Shown: positions 1 through 6,126, counted from the first letter of the stretch. The stretch is 8,368 nt of DNA from UBA11795 sp964652755 (GCA_964652755.1 CAZZBP010000073.1:1-8368); one strand, 5' to 3'. The notes: a model not told the origin generated them from the sequence alone. Program-made: numbers and translations.

Positions 1-1
1 T

Positions 2-613
2 GCGCGTATATATGAGCGTCTCGGTTGGCAACACATAAACGGGTCAAGGCTAATGGTGCGTTTATCCGATACAGATGACTACGACGACTTCGCTTGTAGA
101 TATTTTGCCGACTCGATTCCTAGCAAAATAGGCGTCGCAAAGCCAGCAAGTAGGATCCCGTTAATACCTTTGGTACTTTTACCCCATAATTGGTCAATTT
201 TAGATTCAAACATTTCACTGTACTCGACAAATGTCGAGCCCCAACAATCCTGCCTAGGTTTGTACAGACGTTACGAATATGTGAGAACGCACCGGAAGGG
301 AGAATGGTTCACTTTAACCACCGAAGACGAAAGAGTGCTAGGAATAAGTAGCACTCTTTACAAAGGTGACAACAGATACCAGGTTGACGGGTTTTGTCAC
401 CCTGATCATGAAAATTATTTCTCGAAACTCATTGAAACTGCTGTCGACTGGTGTAAATCCAAAAAGGCTGTAGAAATTACGTTTAAAATTTCTAAGCAGG
501 ATAAATCCAAGGAGCGTCTCATTAGAAATATCGGATTCAAAACAATGGATGGGGAAAGCTATATTGATTCCGATACAATGAAAACTCAGACCTTAACGTA
601 TTCTGAGATTTAA
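2..613 (+). CDS. Tandem GNAT-family N-acetyltransferase, 3' part (5'-truncated by window edge)
   Basis: The reading frame is open to the left edge, so the ATG at 53 is probably internal; 203 residues are visible. The first visible residues, IYERLGWQ followed by LMVRLSD, look like the last helix and strand of one GNAT domain (the usual YerlGF ending). The remainder, about residues 20-203, looks like a second GNAT domain: a strand ending in HPDH, a helix (FSKLIETAVDWCK), a strand (AVEITFKIS), and a helix plus turn (RLIRNIGFKTMDG). GNAT enzymes move an acetyl group from acetyl-CoA to an amine in the cytoplasm; the substrate cannot be told. The second domain lacks the R/Q-x-x-G-x-G/A acetyl-CoA loop after HPDH, so it may be a structural partner of an active first domain, as in other two-domain GNATs. 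The next gene starts 23 bp downstream on the same strand. The family call is moderate; the truncation is clear. Confidence 0.68.
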   Translation, partial: ARIYERLGWQHINGSRLMVRLSDTDDYDDFACRYFADSIPSKIGVAKPASRIPLIPLVLLPHNWSILDSNISLYSTNVEPQQSCLGLYRRYEYVRTHRKGEWFTLTTEDERVLGISSTLYKGDNRYQVDGFCHPDHENYFSKLIETAVDWCKSKKAVEITFKISKQDKSKERLIRNIGFKTMDGESYIDSDTMKTQTLTYSEI

Positions 614-636
614 CCAAATTAAAGGGTATACGTTAA

Positions 637-1668
637 ATGAAAGCAGCGTTCTTTAACGGGCTGGGACAAATGCAGGTAATGGACCATCCTGATCCTATAC
701 CGCAATCGGGAGAGGCCATAGTACAGGTGAAGGCCACGGGAATATGTGGTTCAGATCTGCTATTAAATAATGGCAAAACTGAGCCAGATGATGTTCCCGC
801 CGGTCATGAAGTCGCTGGGGAAATCGTTGACATAGGAAGTAATGTAGATTCTTCCTATATAGGACAAAGGGTAGCAATCGAAACTATAGGACACGGAAGA
901 GCCTGTAAACAATGCTGGTATTGTAGATTCGGCCAATACAGACAATGCATGAACCTGGTACCAAGCGAAGGCGGGGGATTTGCCCAATACATAAAAAGAA
1001 AAGCTTCGGGTTGTTATGAGGTCGCTGATAAAACTACCTGGGGAGAGGCGGCGCTCGTCGAACCGCTGGCCGTTTCAATTCACGCCATGCGTCGTGGTGA
1101 TTTAAAAGGCGGAGAGTCGGTCGTAATACTTGGCGCTGGAAATATAGGCCTGACCGCAGTAGCAGCGGCGAGAAAATTAGGCGCAGGGCAAATCTTTGTC
1201 ACAGCTCGGCACAAGCAACAATCCGATATGGCGCTGGCTCTTGGAGCAGATGTTATTGTTCAACCACAAGGCTCTCAACTACGAGAAGTTGTTGAAAATG
1301 ACACAGAGGGCCGGGGAGCTGATCTCACCATCGAAACAGTGGGTGGTAATAGGAATGACACCCTGGTACAAGCCGTTGATGTCACCAGAAAGCAGGGAAG
1401 AATTGTAATCCTGGGAGGGTTTCGCAAACCGCTTGAATTCGATTGGTTAAAACCCCTACTTAAGGAACAAACTTTCTTGTTTTCCTCTTGCTATGGGATT
1501 CTGAACGGCAAACACGACTATGAGATCGCAATTGAAATGTTATCGTCTCAACATACCGATCTTTCGTCAATGATCACACATGTCTACCCGCTCTCCGAAA
1601 TACAGAAGGGATTTGAAAGTGCTTACAATAAATCCTCAGGTTCGATCAAGGTCCAGATTCACCAGTGA
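637..1668 (+). CDS. Zinc-dependent medium-chain alcohol/polyol dehydrogenase (MDR family)
   Basis: The protein has 343 residues, the usual length for sorbitol/threonine-dehydrogenase-like MDR enzymes, which oxidise alcohols or polyols to ketones or aldehydes with NAD(P) in the cytoplasm. The catalytic domain shows the zinc ligands C37 (GICGSD) and H57-E58 (GHE) and the conserved E142 (LVEPLAVS). The structural zinc lobe is complete, with C90, C93, C96 and C104. The Rossmann motif is G166-A-G168-N-I-G171. At the end of the second Rossmann strand the usual acidic residue is replaced by A190 and followed by R191, H192 and K193, which suggests NADPH rather than NADH; this is inference. AAAGGG at 621-626 lies 10 bp before the ATG. 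The gene follows the GNAT gene by 23 bp, so one operon is likely. It ends with TGA and an adjacent TAG. The exact substrate is unknown. Confidence 0.93.
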   Translation: MKAAFFNGLGQMQVMDHPDPIPQSGEAIVQVKATGICGSDLLLNNGKTEPDDVPAGHEVAGEIVDIGSNVDSSYIGQRVAIETIGHGRACKQCWYCRFGQYRQCMNLVPSEGGGFAQYIKRKASGCYEVADKTTWGEAALVEPLAVSIHAMRRGDLKGGESVVILGAGNIGLTAVAAARKLGAGQIFVTARHKQQSDMALALGADVIVQPQGSQLREVVENDTEGRGADLTIETVGGNRNDTLVQAVDVTRKQGRIVILGGFRKPLEFDWLKPLLKEQTFLFSSCYGILNGKHDYEIAIEMLSSQHTDLSSMITHVYPLSEIQKGFESAYNKSSGSIKVQIHQ

Positions 1669-2066
1669 TAGCTCAAGTTTTCCCCCTAACTGTTTAAAGT
1701 TACGCGCGTAACGATGGTTCGGTATAGCAGATGCTGCAGGCTTTTCACCTGCAAGTAAAACCAATGCAAAAACGAATAATCACGGCCTGTTATTGAGAAT
1801 CTCTCACGCGGACATCGAATATGGAACTAGTAATATCGATTGATTGGAGACCGTTTTTTGGGGTTAGTGCACAAGTTTAGTTTAAAAGAACTATATTCCA
1901 AAAAAATTTGCGGAGTTAAAAGTTCGGCGTTTTCCCGTACTCATTGCAAGGTTACGCAGGGCTGGACTGGAAAAGGTTTGAAGAACAGTTAGTCGATTTG
2001 TGAATACTTAGCTCACTTGATCAACTTGCACCATGCTATAGAAATTCCCTAATTGACTAATGTCCT
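1669..2066. other. 398-bp intergenic region without recognisable gene
   Basis: The gap lies between the 3' ends of a plus-strand gene (dehydrogenase) and a minus-strand gene (decarboxylase-like). It contains the 14-bp palindrome at 1699-1712, a 6-bp stem with 7-base loop at 1735-1753, T and A runs at 1853-1858 and 1900-1906, and the decamer CGTTTTCCCG at 1928-1937, which recurs at 3127-3136 beyond the other end of the neighbouring gene. I see no clear intrinsic terminator for either gene, no convincing tRNA, and no ORF with a start and ribosome site. It is long for a region between convergent genes in this otherwise tight window, so an sRNA or a decayed gene is possible but not shown. Confidence 0.6.
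1699..1712. promoter_or_regulatory. Perfect 14-bp palindrome, candidate operator
   Basis: GTTACGCGCGTAAC is a perfect inverted repeat without spacer, 31 bp past the dehydrogenase stop codon. The half-site GTTACGC occurs once more at 1951-1957. A dimeric regulator site is possible, but no promoter or regulator gene is evident beside it, so the role is inferred from symmetry only. Confidence 0.35.
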
Positions 2067-3002
2067 TTAAAGGAAAGGATGAGTCCCTTTCGCAAAAAGA
2101 CTTTCGGGATCTACATAATTGGGAATTATTTGTTGATCGACATTAAATTTGATAAAGGTATCAAGTGCATTTCGCTCCTCATCAAAACTGTATGGCAAAG
2201 GGTCGCCATCCACAATTCCTCCCATCTCAATTAATTGATAATCTTCAGGTTCTCTTTCGTTCGACAATTTCAATTTCTCGATGTATAAATCCTTTGCAGA
2301 TTTGTAGACAGAATAAATCTCCTCTGCCAACCACGGATCTTTTTGTAGTTTTTCATCACTTACAACGAGAAGATGGCTGATAGGGTATATCCGTGTCTTG
2401 TCGAACCATCTTTGGTCTTCTCGATATGAATTTTCAAACAATGGTCGTATATCGGGGGAATCTATTTTTCCAGCTCCGATAACTGCGTCGACTTCCCTAG
2501 ATAAAAGCATTTCAGCAAGATCATTGGTTGAACCTGATATTACGTTTGCGGGGGCAACATATTCCTCAACATGTTCGTCTCCCGACAATACCCATGTCAC
2601 ATCATCTAAATCCAGTCCATATTCTGACTGCAGAATACCTCGAGTCCATACTCCAGGCGTAAGAGTATAACTCCTCACCCCTACCTTGCGGCCAGCGAGC
2701 TGTTCCGGGGACTCTATGTTGGATTGGGTATGGCAGGTGATACCTGCATGATAAAAACTTCTGGTCAGAAACACAGGTAGCGCCGTAAATTGTTTTCCGT
2801 AGTGTTTTGCACATATATAGGTTGAAAGTGCCATTTCGGCTACATCAAACTCAAGACCTCTAACCATTCTCCTGAAAATCATAGGTACTGGAGAGATCTC
2901 CACGTGATTCATATCGAATTTTTCTGACTGAACTCTTCCATCTTTTAATGGCCTCGTGTGTCCATAATTTCCGATTGCTGTTTTAAGTGACATCTCTTCC
3001 AT
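2067..3002 (-). CDS. 4,5-dihydroxyphthalate decarboxylase-like protein (PBP-like fold)
   Basis: The 311 residues match the layout I know for the 4,5-dihydroxyphthalate decarboxylase (Pht5-like) family, which resembles periplasmic binding proteins but is cytoplasmic. In order: YGHTRPLKDGRV (13-24), FDVAEMALSTY (52-62), ALPVFLTRSFYH (74-85), LAGRKVGVRSYTLTPGVW (102-119) running into TRGILQSEYG, and near the C-terminal third IYPISHLLVV and DPWLAEEIY. There is no signal peptide or lipobox, which argues against a secreted transport-binding protein. The family member of known function removes a carboxyl group from 4,5-dihydroxyphthalate to give protocatechuate; many relatives are uncharacterised, so the substrate here is open. 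The ATG at 3002 is preceded by AAAGG about 9 bases upstream; a second Met at codon 4 is an alternative start. It is divergent from the HpcH-type lyase across a 349-bp control region, which suggests shared regulation. The family call is strong, the exact reaction weak. Confidence 0.8.
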   Translation of the reverse strand: MEEMSLKTAIGNYGHTRPLKDGRVQSEKFDMNHVEISPVPMIFRRMVRGLEFDVAEMALSTYICAKHYGKQFTALPVFLTRSFYHAGITCHTQSNIESPEQLAGRKVGVRSYTLTPGVWTRGILQSEYGLDLDDVTWVLSGDEHVEEYVAPANVISGSTNDLAEMLLSREVDAVIGAGKIDSPDIRPLFENSYREDQRWFDKTRIYPISHLLVVSDEKLQKDPWLAEEIYSVYKSAKDLYIEKLKLSNEREPEDYQLIEMGGIVDGDPLPYSFDEERNALDTFIKFNVDQQIIPNYVDPESLFAKGTHPFL

Positions 3003-3351
3003 TGTGAATGACCTTTCTTATACTTGCTCGCCAATTTCTAATTGAATCCAGAAACACAACATCTTTCCCGAATTATCCGCAAAATATATCCTCGAAATCT
3101 TAACAAGAATATCCGGTAACCACCGACGTTTTCCCGCGCCTAAAATTATCCGATGCGTATAAGCAAGTGAATATATCCAATATTAGTTTTCATAGAACAG
3201 TGTCTTTTAATAAAAGTTAAACAAAATTATGGATTGAAATAAACCCCTAACTAAGCACAAAAATTTATGAGTGTCAAAGGAGTTTTTCTTGAAATAGGTT
3301 GAGTATAGTGATTACATACGATCCAGTTTATTACCGTTTAGGAGGGTTCTT
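3003..3351. promoter_or_regulatory. Divergent promoter region of the decarboxylase-like and lyase genes
   Basis: This 349-bp AT-rich region must hold the promoters of both flanking genes. It contains five plus-strand TATCC motifs (starting at 3074, 3087, 3110, 3147 and 3174). They include two exact copies each of AATTATCCG (3071-3079, 3144-3152) and AATATATCC (3083-3091, 3170-3178). A plausible lyase -10 is TATAGT at 3304-3309, without a good -35 at standard spacing. An alternative is TTGAAA (3289-3294) with TACATA (3313-3318) at 18 bp. No gene is seen inside. Confidence 0.45.
3340..3346 (+). promoter_or_regulatory. Strong Shine-Dalgarno site of the HpcH-type lyase
   Basis: AGGAGGG lies 5 bases before the ATG at 3352. 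It is the strongest ribosome site in the window and fixes that start. It implies high translation of the lyase compared with its neighbours, whose sites are weak or absent. Confidence 0.85.
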
Positions 3352-4245
3352 ATGGCTAGAATCAATAAGTGTATAGAGCTTATCGAACAGGATCAGGCGA
3401 TTTTTTCATTGCCGGCACCTGCACTGACCTACGAGTGCGGGTTGGAAATGTCTCAAACCTGGGCTGACATGATTCAATTTGACTTTGAACACCGTCCATT
3501 CGATACAGTAGGGCTCGCTAGTTTCATGAAAGGTTTGAAGGACGGGGGCCCAACGCCTAGCGGCCATCCCACACCAACCGTGATTACTACGGTACCTTCC
3601 AATTGTATGACTGTTGAAGAGGTTCAATACAATGCCTGGCAAATAAGGCATGTTTTATCTACTGGTGCCCACGGAATACTTCACACCCACACTCGAAGAG
3701 CGGATGCCGTAGCCATGTTTGTGGCAGCTTCAAGGTACGTTTTCCAGAAAGTTGGTCGAGATATGGGACTCCCCGAAGGTCTGAGGGGCGGTGGTGGACA
3801 AAAAGATCCTGCAGAAGTATGGGGCGTGGACCCAGTTGAATATTTACAAATCGCCGATCCTTGGCCCTTGAATCCTAAAGGGGAAATAATGCTAGGTCTC
3901 AAGATAGAAGACCGATTCTGTCTTCCTGACGCAGATAATATTGCTGCGGTTCCTGGTCTTTCTTTCGCAGAATGGGGTCCCGGTGACATGGGAATGTCAC
4001 ACGGAGATCCCGACTTGCATGACCCGCCATATACTCCTGAAATGAACCAGGCTCGCGAGATAGTCAAAAATGCATGTAAGCGATCTGGACTCGTTTTCTT
4101 GTGTAGCTGGCAAGATCCCAACTTGACAGTGGAAGAGAGGGCAAGGCACGCCCTACATGAGGAAGGAGCGCGCATTTTGCATGTACCGGAGTCTGAGATC
4201 GCCGATAGGATCAGAAAAGAAATGGGGCGGAAAATGCCCTGGTAG
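3352..4245 (+). CDS. HpcH/HpaI aldolase / citrate lyase family protein
   Basis: The 297 residues fit a TIM-barrel HpcH/HpaI-type lyase, a metal-dependent class II aldolase that cleaves or forms C-C bonds next to a pyruvate-type enolate. Visible landmarks: FDFEH at 43-47, where H47 matches the catalytic histidine (His45) of HpaI; GAHGILHTHTRRADA at 105-119; RGGGG at 145-149; a metal-ligand glutamate in LKIEDR (E186); and the second ligand in WGPGDMG (D212). The segment TTVPSN (79-84) stands where HpaI has VRPSWN, so the arginine that binds the pyruvate carboxylate (Arg70) appears to be V81. With about 45 residues more than HpaI (about 250) and this change, a different substrate is likely. It is divergent from the decarboxylase-like gene and upstream of an alpha/beta hydrolase, as expected for a catabolic set. 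The family is well supported; the reaction is unknown. Confidence 0.83.
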   Translation: MARINKCIELIEQDQAIFSLPAPALTYECGLEMSQTWADMIQFDFEHRPFDTVGLASFMKGLKDGGPTPSGHPTPTVITTVPSNCMTVEEVQYNAWQIRHVLSTGAHGILHTHTRRADAVAMFVAASRYVFQKVGRDMGLPEGLRGGGGQKDPAEVWGVDPVEYLQIADPWPLNPKGEIMLGLKIEDRFCLPDADNIAAVPGLSFAEWGPGDMGMSHGDPDLHDPPYTPEMNQAREIVKNACKRSGLVFLCSWQDPNLTVEERARHALHEEGARILHVPESEIADRIRKEMGRKMPW

Positions 4246-4271
4246 GAAAATTTTTACATCAAAGACATTTT

Positions 4272-4323
4272 CAACCTGTAAAAGGAGTCGCGGCTTATGA
4301 TCCGCGACTCCTTTTACAGGTTG
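4272..4323. terminator. 22-bp perfect inverted repeat with 8-base loop, probable bidirectional terminator or leader hairpin
   Basis: The arms 4272-4293 and 4302-4323 are exact reverse complements around the loop CTTATGAT. The GC-rich core GGAGTCGCGG / CCGCGACTCC is flanked by AAAA before and TTTT after, the form of an intrinsic terminator usable from either strand. The pairing continues 12 bp beyond the core on each side, which is unusually long. It begins 27 bp after the lyase stop codon and ends 19 bp before the hydrolase ATG. It may end the lyase transcript, or act as a leader structure that limits hydrolase expression. The T-run is only four bases, so termination strength is uncertain. 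Confidence 0.75.
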
Positions 4324-4342
4324 CCAACGGATTCAATGCATC

Positions 4343-5203
4343 ATGATGCCAGTGGAAAGAATCGTCCATATAAATGAATACCAAAACACCGTTTATGAAT
4401 GGCCAGGAGATGGTCCCACTATTTTATTCTGCCATGCTAGCGGTTTCCACGGTCGCGTATGGGATGAAGTCATTCGAAAATTGCCAACCTATCACCGCGT
4501 ATCTGTTGATCTCAGAGGTCACGGTAAGAGTACAAAAACAAATCCGCCTTATCCCTGGGATTCTTTTGTGAATGACATCGAAATGATAATGAGTCAACTG
4601 GACCTGAATCAAGTTATAGGTGTCGGGCATTCAATGGGAGGGCATGTAATAACCAAGTCTGCTACTTCAGATCCCGGCAAGTATCGTGGCTTGGTTTTAT
4701 GTGATCCAAGTATTTTTGAGGAAAAGCGATATCGCAAGAAAAAAACTTCGCAGCAGTTGAGCTTTCAACATCCAGTAACAAAACGAAGAGACTCCTGGAA
4801 ATCTCCCCAAGAGATGTATGAAAGGTTAGTCAAACATCCCAACTTCATGAGATGGGAACCTCAAGTCTTGTTAGATTATTGCAACCACGGCCTTTCAAAA
4901 AATATGGATGGAAACTACAGACTTTCTTGCCCACCAATGATAGAAGCCGCTATGTACGAGGCCTATATCGATCCAACAGTGTTAAAAGAAATCACTGAAT
5001 TTAGGAAACCTGTGAGACTTCTTTATGCCAGATCACCAAAAACCGGAGACAACTACAGCGATTTTGGCCCATCAGTCACCAGGTCTGATCTTAAAGACCT
5101 TTTTCCAAATATCGTGGCGAAGCGTTTTGAAAACTATTCTCACTTTTTACCGATGGAGGATACCCAGCTTGTCGCGAATGAAATCAGGGAACTCTTAACA
5201 TAG
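4343..5203 (+). CDS. Alpha/beta hydrolase
   Basis: The 286 residues have the alpha/beta-hydrolase fold order: the oxyanion-hole strand LFCHASGFHG (28-37), VDLRGHGKS (55-63), the nucleophile elbow GHSMGG with S97, a cap region of about residues 125-215 with a basic patch KRYRKKK (128-134), and the catalytic histidine H267 in NYSHFLPMED. The acid is probably D121 (VLCDPS) or D236/D240; I cannot choose. There is no signal peptide, so it is cytoplasmic. The family covers esterases, lactonases, epoxide hydrolases and meta-cleavage C-C hydrolases; the neighbouring lyase and decarboxylase-like gene favour a catabolic role. ATG 4343 has no Shine-Dalgarno site and sits in a 12-bp palindrome (4338-4349); ATG 4346 and GTG 4352 are in-frame alternatives. 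The transcript either reads through the hairpin at 4272-4323 or starts within it, for example from TTTACA 4253-4258 and TGTAAA 4277-4282. Confidence 0.9.
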   Translation: MMPVERIVHINEYQNTVYEWPGDGPTILFCHASGFHGRVWDEVIRKLPTYHRVSVDLRGHGKSTKTNPPYPWDSFVNDIEMIMSQLDLNQVIGVGHSMGGHVITKSATSDPGKYRGLVLCDPSIFEEKRYRKKKTSQQLSFQHPVTKRRDSWKSPQEMYERLVKHPNFMRWEPQVLLDYCNHGLSKNMDGNYRLSCPPMIEAAMYEAYIDPTVLKEITEFRKPVRLLYARSPKTGDNYSDFGPSVTRSDLKDLFPNIVAKRFENYSHFLPMEDTQLVANEIRELLT

Positions 5204-5253
5204 CAAAGCAACTTGAGACAAAATCGGGGCACTTGGGTCTGGATTAGACACGG

Positions 5254-6003
5254 TTAGGAACTGCGGAGTTCGGCAATATCTGCTTCCACTTTTCCCAGTT
5301 CTACATACTCTTCCCGAGCAAGATGAAAACATCTCTTTAAGTACAAATCCGCGAGTGATGCAGAGTCTTTCTCGGGGCTCACCGCCCATTGAAGCAGAGA
5401 ATCGACCTGGTAAGAGGATGGAAGATAGGTAGATAGTGCTTCTATATCCGACTCAGTTTCCACAGCAAGGCCTTCTTCCTTGGATTCCACGGCATACCGG
5501 AGGCGTCCTACAAGTTTCGTCAACTCACCAAGACGATCAGATTCACTCATTAGAGAGTAAAGAACATCGTTTACATGACCGCTAATCGAGTTTTCAGAGT
5601 CACCTCGAGATTCCAGAATATTGGTTCCATAGGCATCTTCATAAATTTCCAAGTACTCTTGGACGATTTCATTTACTTTCATCATGGAATTGGTAACGTC
5701 CATCGGGTCGCATGTACCGGCAAATATTAAATCGTCCTCTCTCTTTTCGGAAAGATTTTTCAATTCCTCTAGACTTTCAACTTCTTCTGGTGCTGGAGGA
5801 AACGCAAAAGCTGACATATCCCCTGGACCTAACTCACCGACCTGATTCATTAGAAAAGGCGGTACATATTTTGCTACGTCGACGGTCACCGGGAGAAGAA
5901 CTATATAACTGGCATAGTAATTTTGTTCTTGTACATCACTGAAGTACACCAGAGCATGTCCTCTAGGTAATACCGGTTTTCCATATGTGAAATCAAGTGA
6001 CAT
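5254..6003 (-). CDS. Uncharacterised acidic protein of 249 residues
   Basis: I do not recognise this protein. It has no signal peptide and no convincing membrane segment. The N-terminal third (1-75) is mixed and strand-rich: a start FTYGKPVLPRGHALVYF, then YYASYIVLLPVTVDVAKYVPPFL, then the loop GELGPGDMSAFAFPPAPEE. Residues 75-249 are rich in Glu, Asp, Ser and Leu and appear mostly helical, with possible short coiled coils near 76-93 and 150-180. It has two cysteines, one in AGTCDPMD and one in LKRCFH, and no known catalytic motif. Uniform coding character, a definite stop and an ATG at 6003 support a real gene. It is divergent from pyrD with 123 bp between, and ends 50 bp from the hydrolase stop, tail to tail. 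The ribosome site is weak (ACAGG about 10 bases upstream). A cytoplasmic structural or regulatory role would be a guess. Confidence 0.8.
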   Translation of the reverse strand: MSLDFTYGKPVLPRGHALVYFSDVQEQNYYASYIVLLPVTVDVAKYVPPFLMNQVGELGPGDMSAFAFPPAPEEVESLEELKNLSEKREDDLIFAGTCDPMDVTNSMMKVNEIVQEYLEIYEDAYGTNILESRGDSENSISGHVNDVLYSLMSESDRLGELTKLVGRLRYAVESKEEGLAVETESDIEALSTYLPSSYQVDSLLQWAVSPEKDSASLADLYLKRCFHLAREEYVELGKVEADIAELRSS

Positions 6004-6043
6004 ATTTTCGGCCTGTATATGTGTGCATCCGTAATTTACAGGA

Positions 6044-6049
6044 ATTATA
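6044..6049 (-). promoter_or_regulatory. Candidate -10 box of the uncharacterised gene
   Basis: Read on the minus strand this is TATAAT, 40 bp before the ATG at 6003, a suitable leader length. No good -35 box lies 16-18 bp upstream, so the call rests on the -10 alone. Confidence 0.35.
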
Positions 6050-6087
6050 GTTTATCTCCGATAGCAATAGGGTTTCCAACCTAGGCT

Positions 6088-6093
6088 TATAAT
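6088..6093 (+). promoter_or_regulatory. Candidate -10 box of pyrD
   Basis: An exact TATAAT lies 33 bp before the TTG start of pyrD and would give a leader of about 26 bases. No clear -35 box is seen at 16-18 bp. Together with the minus-strand TATAAT at 6044-6049 it forms a compact divergent promoter pair. Confidence 0.4.
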
Positions 6094-6126
6094 TTAGATA
6101 GTTAAATTATAGGGTGTAAACAGATA

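Noticed and set aside
53..613. GNAT gene taken to start at ATG 53
   Set aside because: The frame is open to the window edge and the residues before the ATG form a natural GNAT ending, so the ATG is most likely internal.
1735..1753. tRNA anticodon-arm-like stem with a 7-base CTTTTCA loop
   Set aside because: No acceptor stem, D-arm or T-arm (GGTTCGA) lies at the right distances, and base 37 would be C. It is kept only as a small hairpin.
1712..1844. Open frame of about 44 codons in the intergenic gap
   Set aside because: It has no start codon or ribosome site and the translation resembles nothing I know. Chance length in AT-rich DNA is likely.
2063..2074. 12-bp palindrome TCCTTTAAAGGA at the decarboxylase-like stop codon as terminator
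   Set aside because: It is AT-rich with no loop and no T-run, too weak to be called a terminator.
3267..3302. Tiny ORF of 11 codons upstream of the lyase, possible leader peptide
   Set aside because: There is no ribosome site and no run of regulatory codons, and no attenuator hairpin follows.
3681..4175. Minus-strand frame of 164 codons opposite the lyase gene
   Set aside because: It is Ser/Pro/Cys-rich low-sense translation, typical of the antisense of a real gene.
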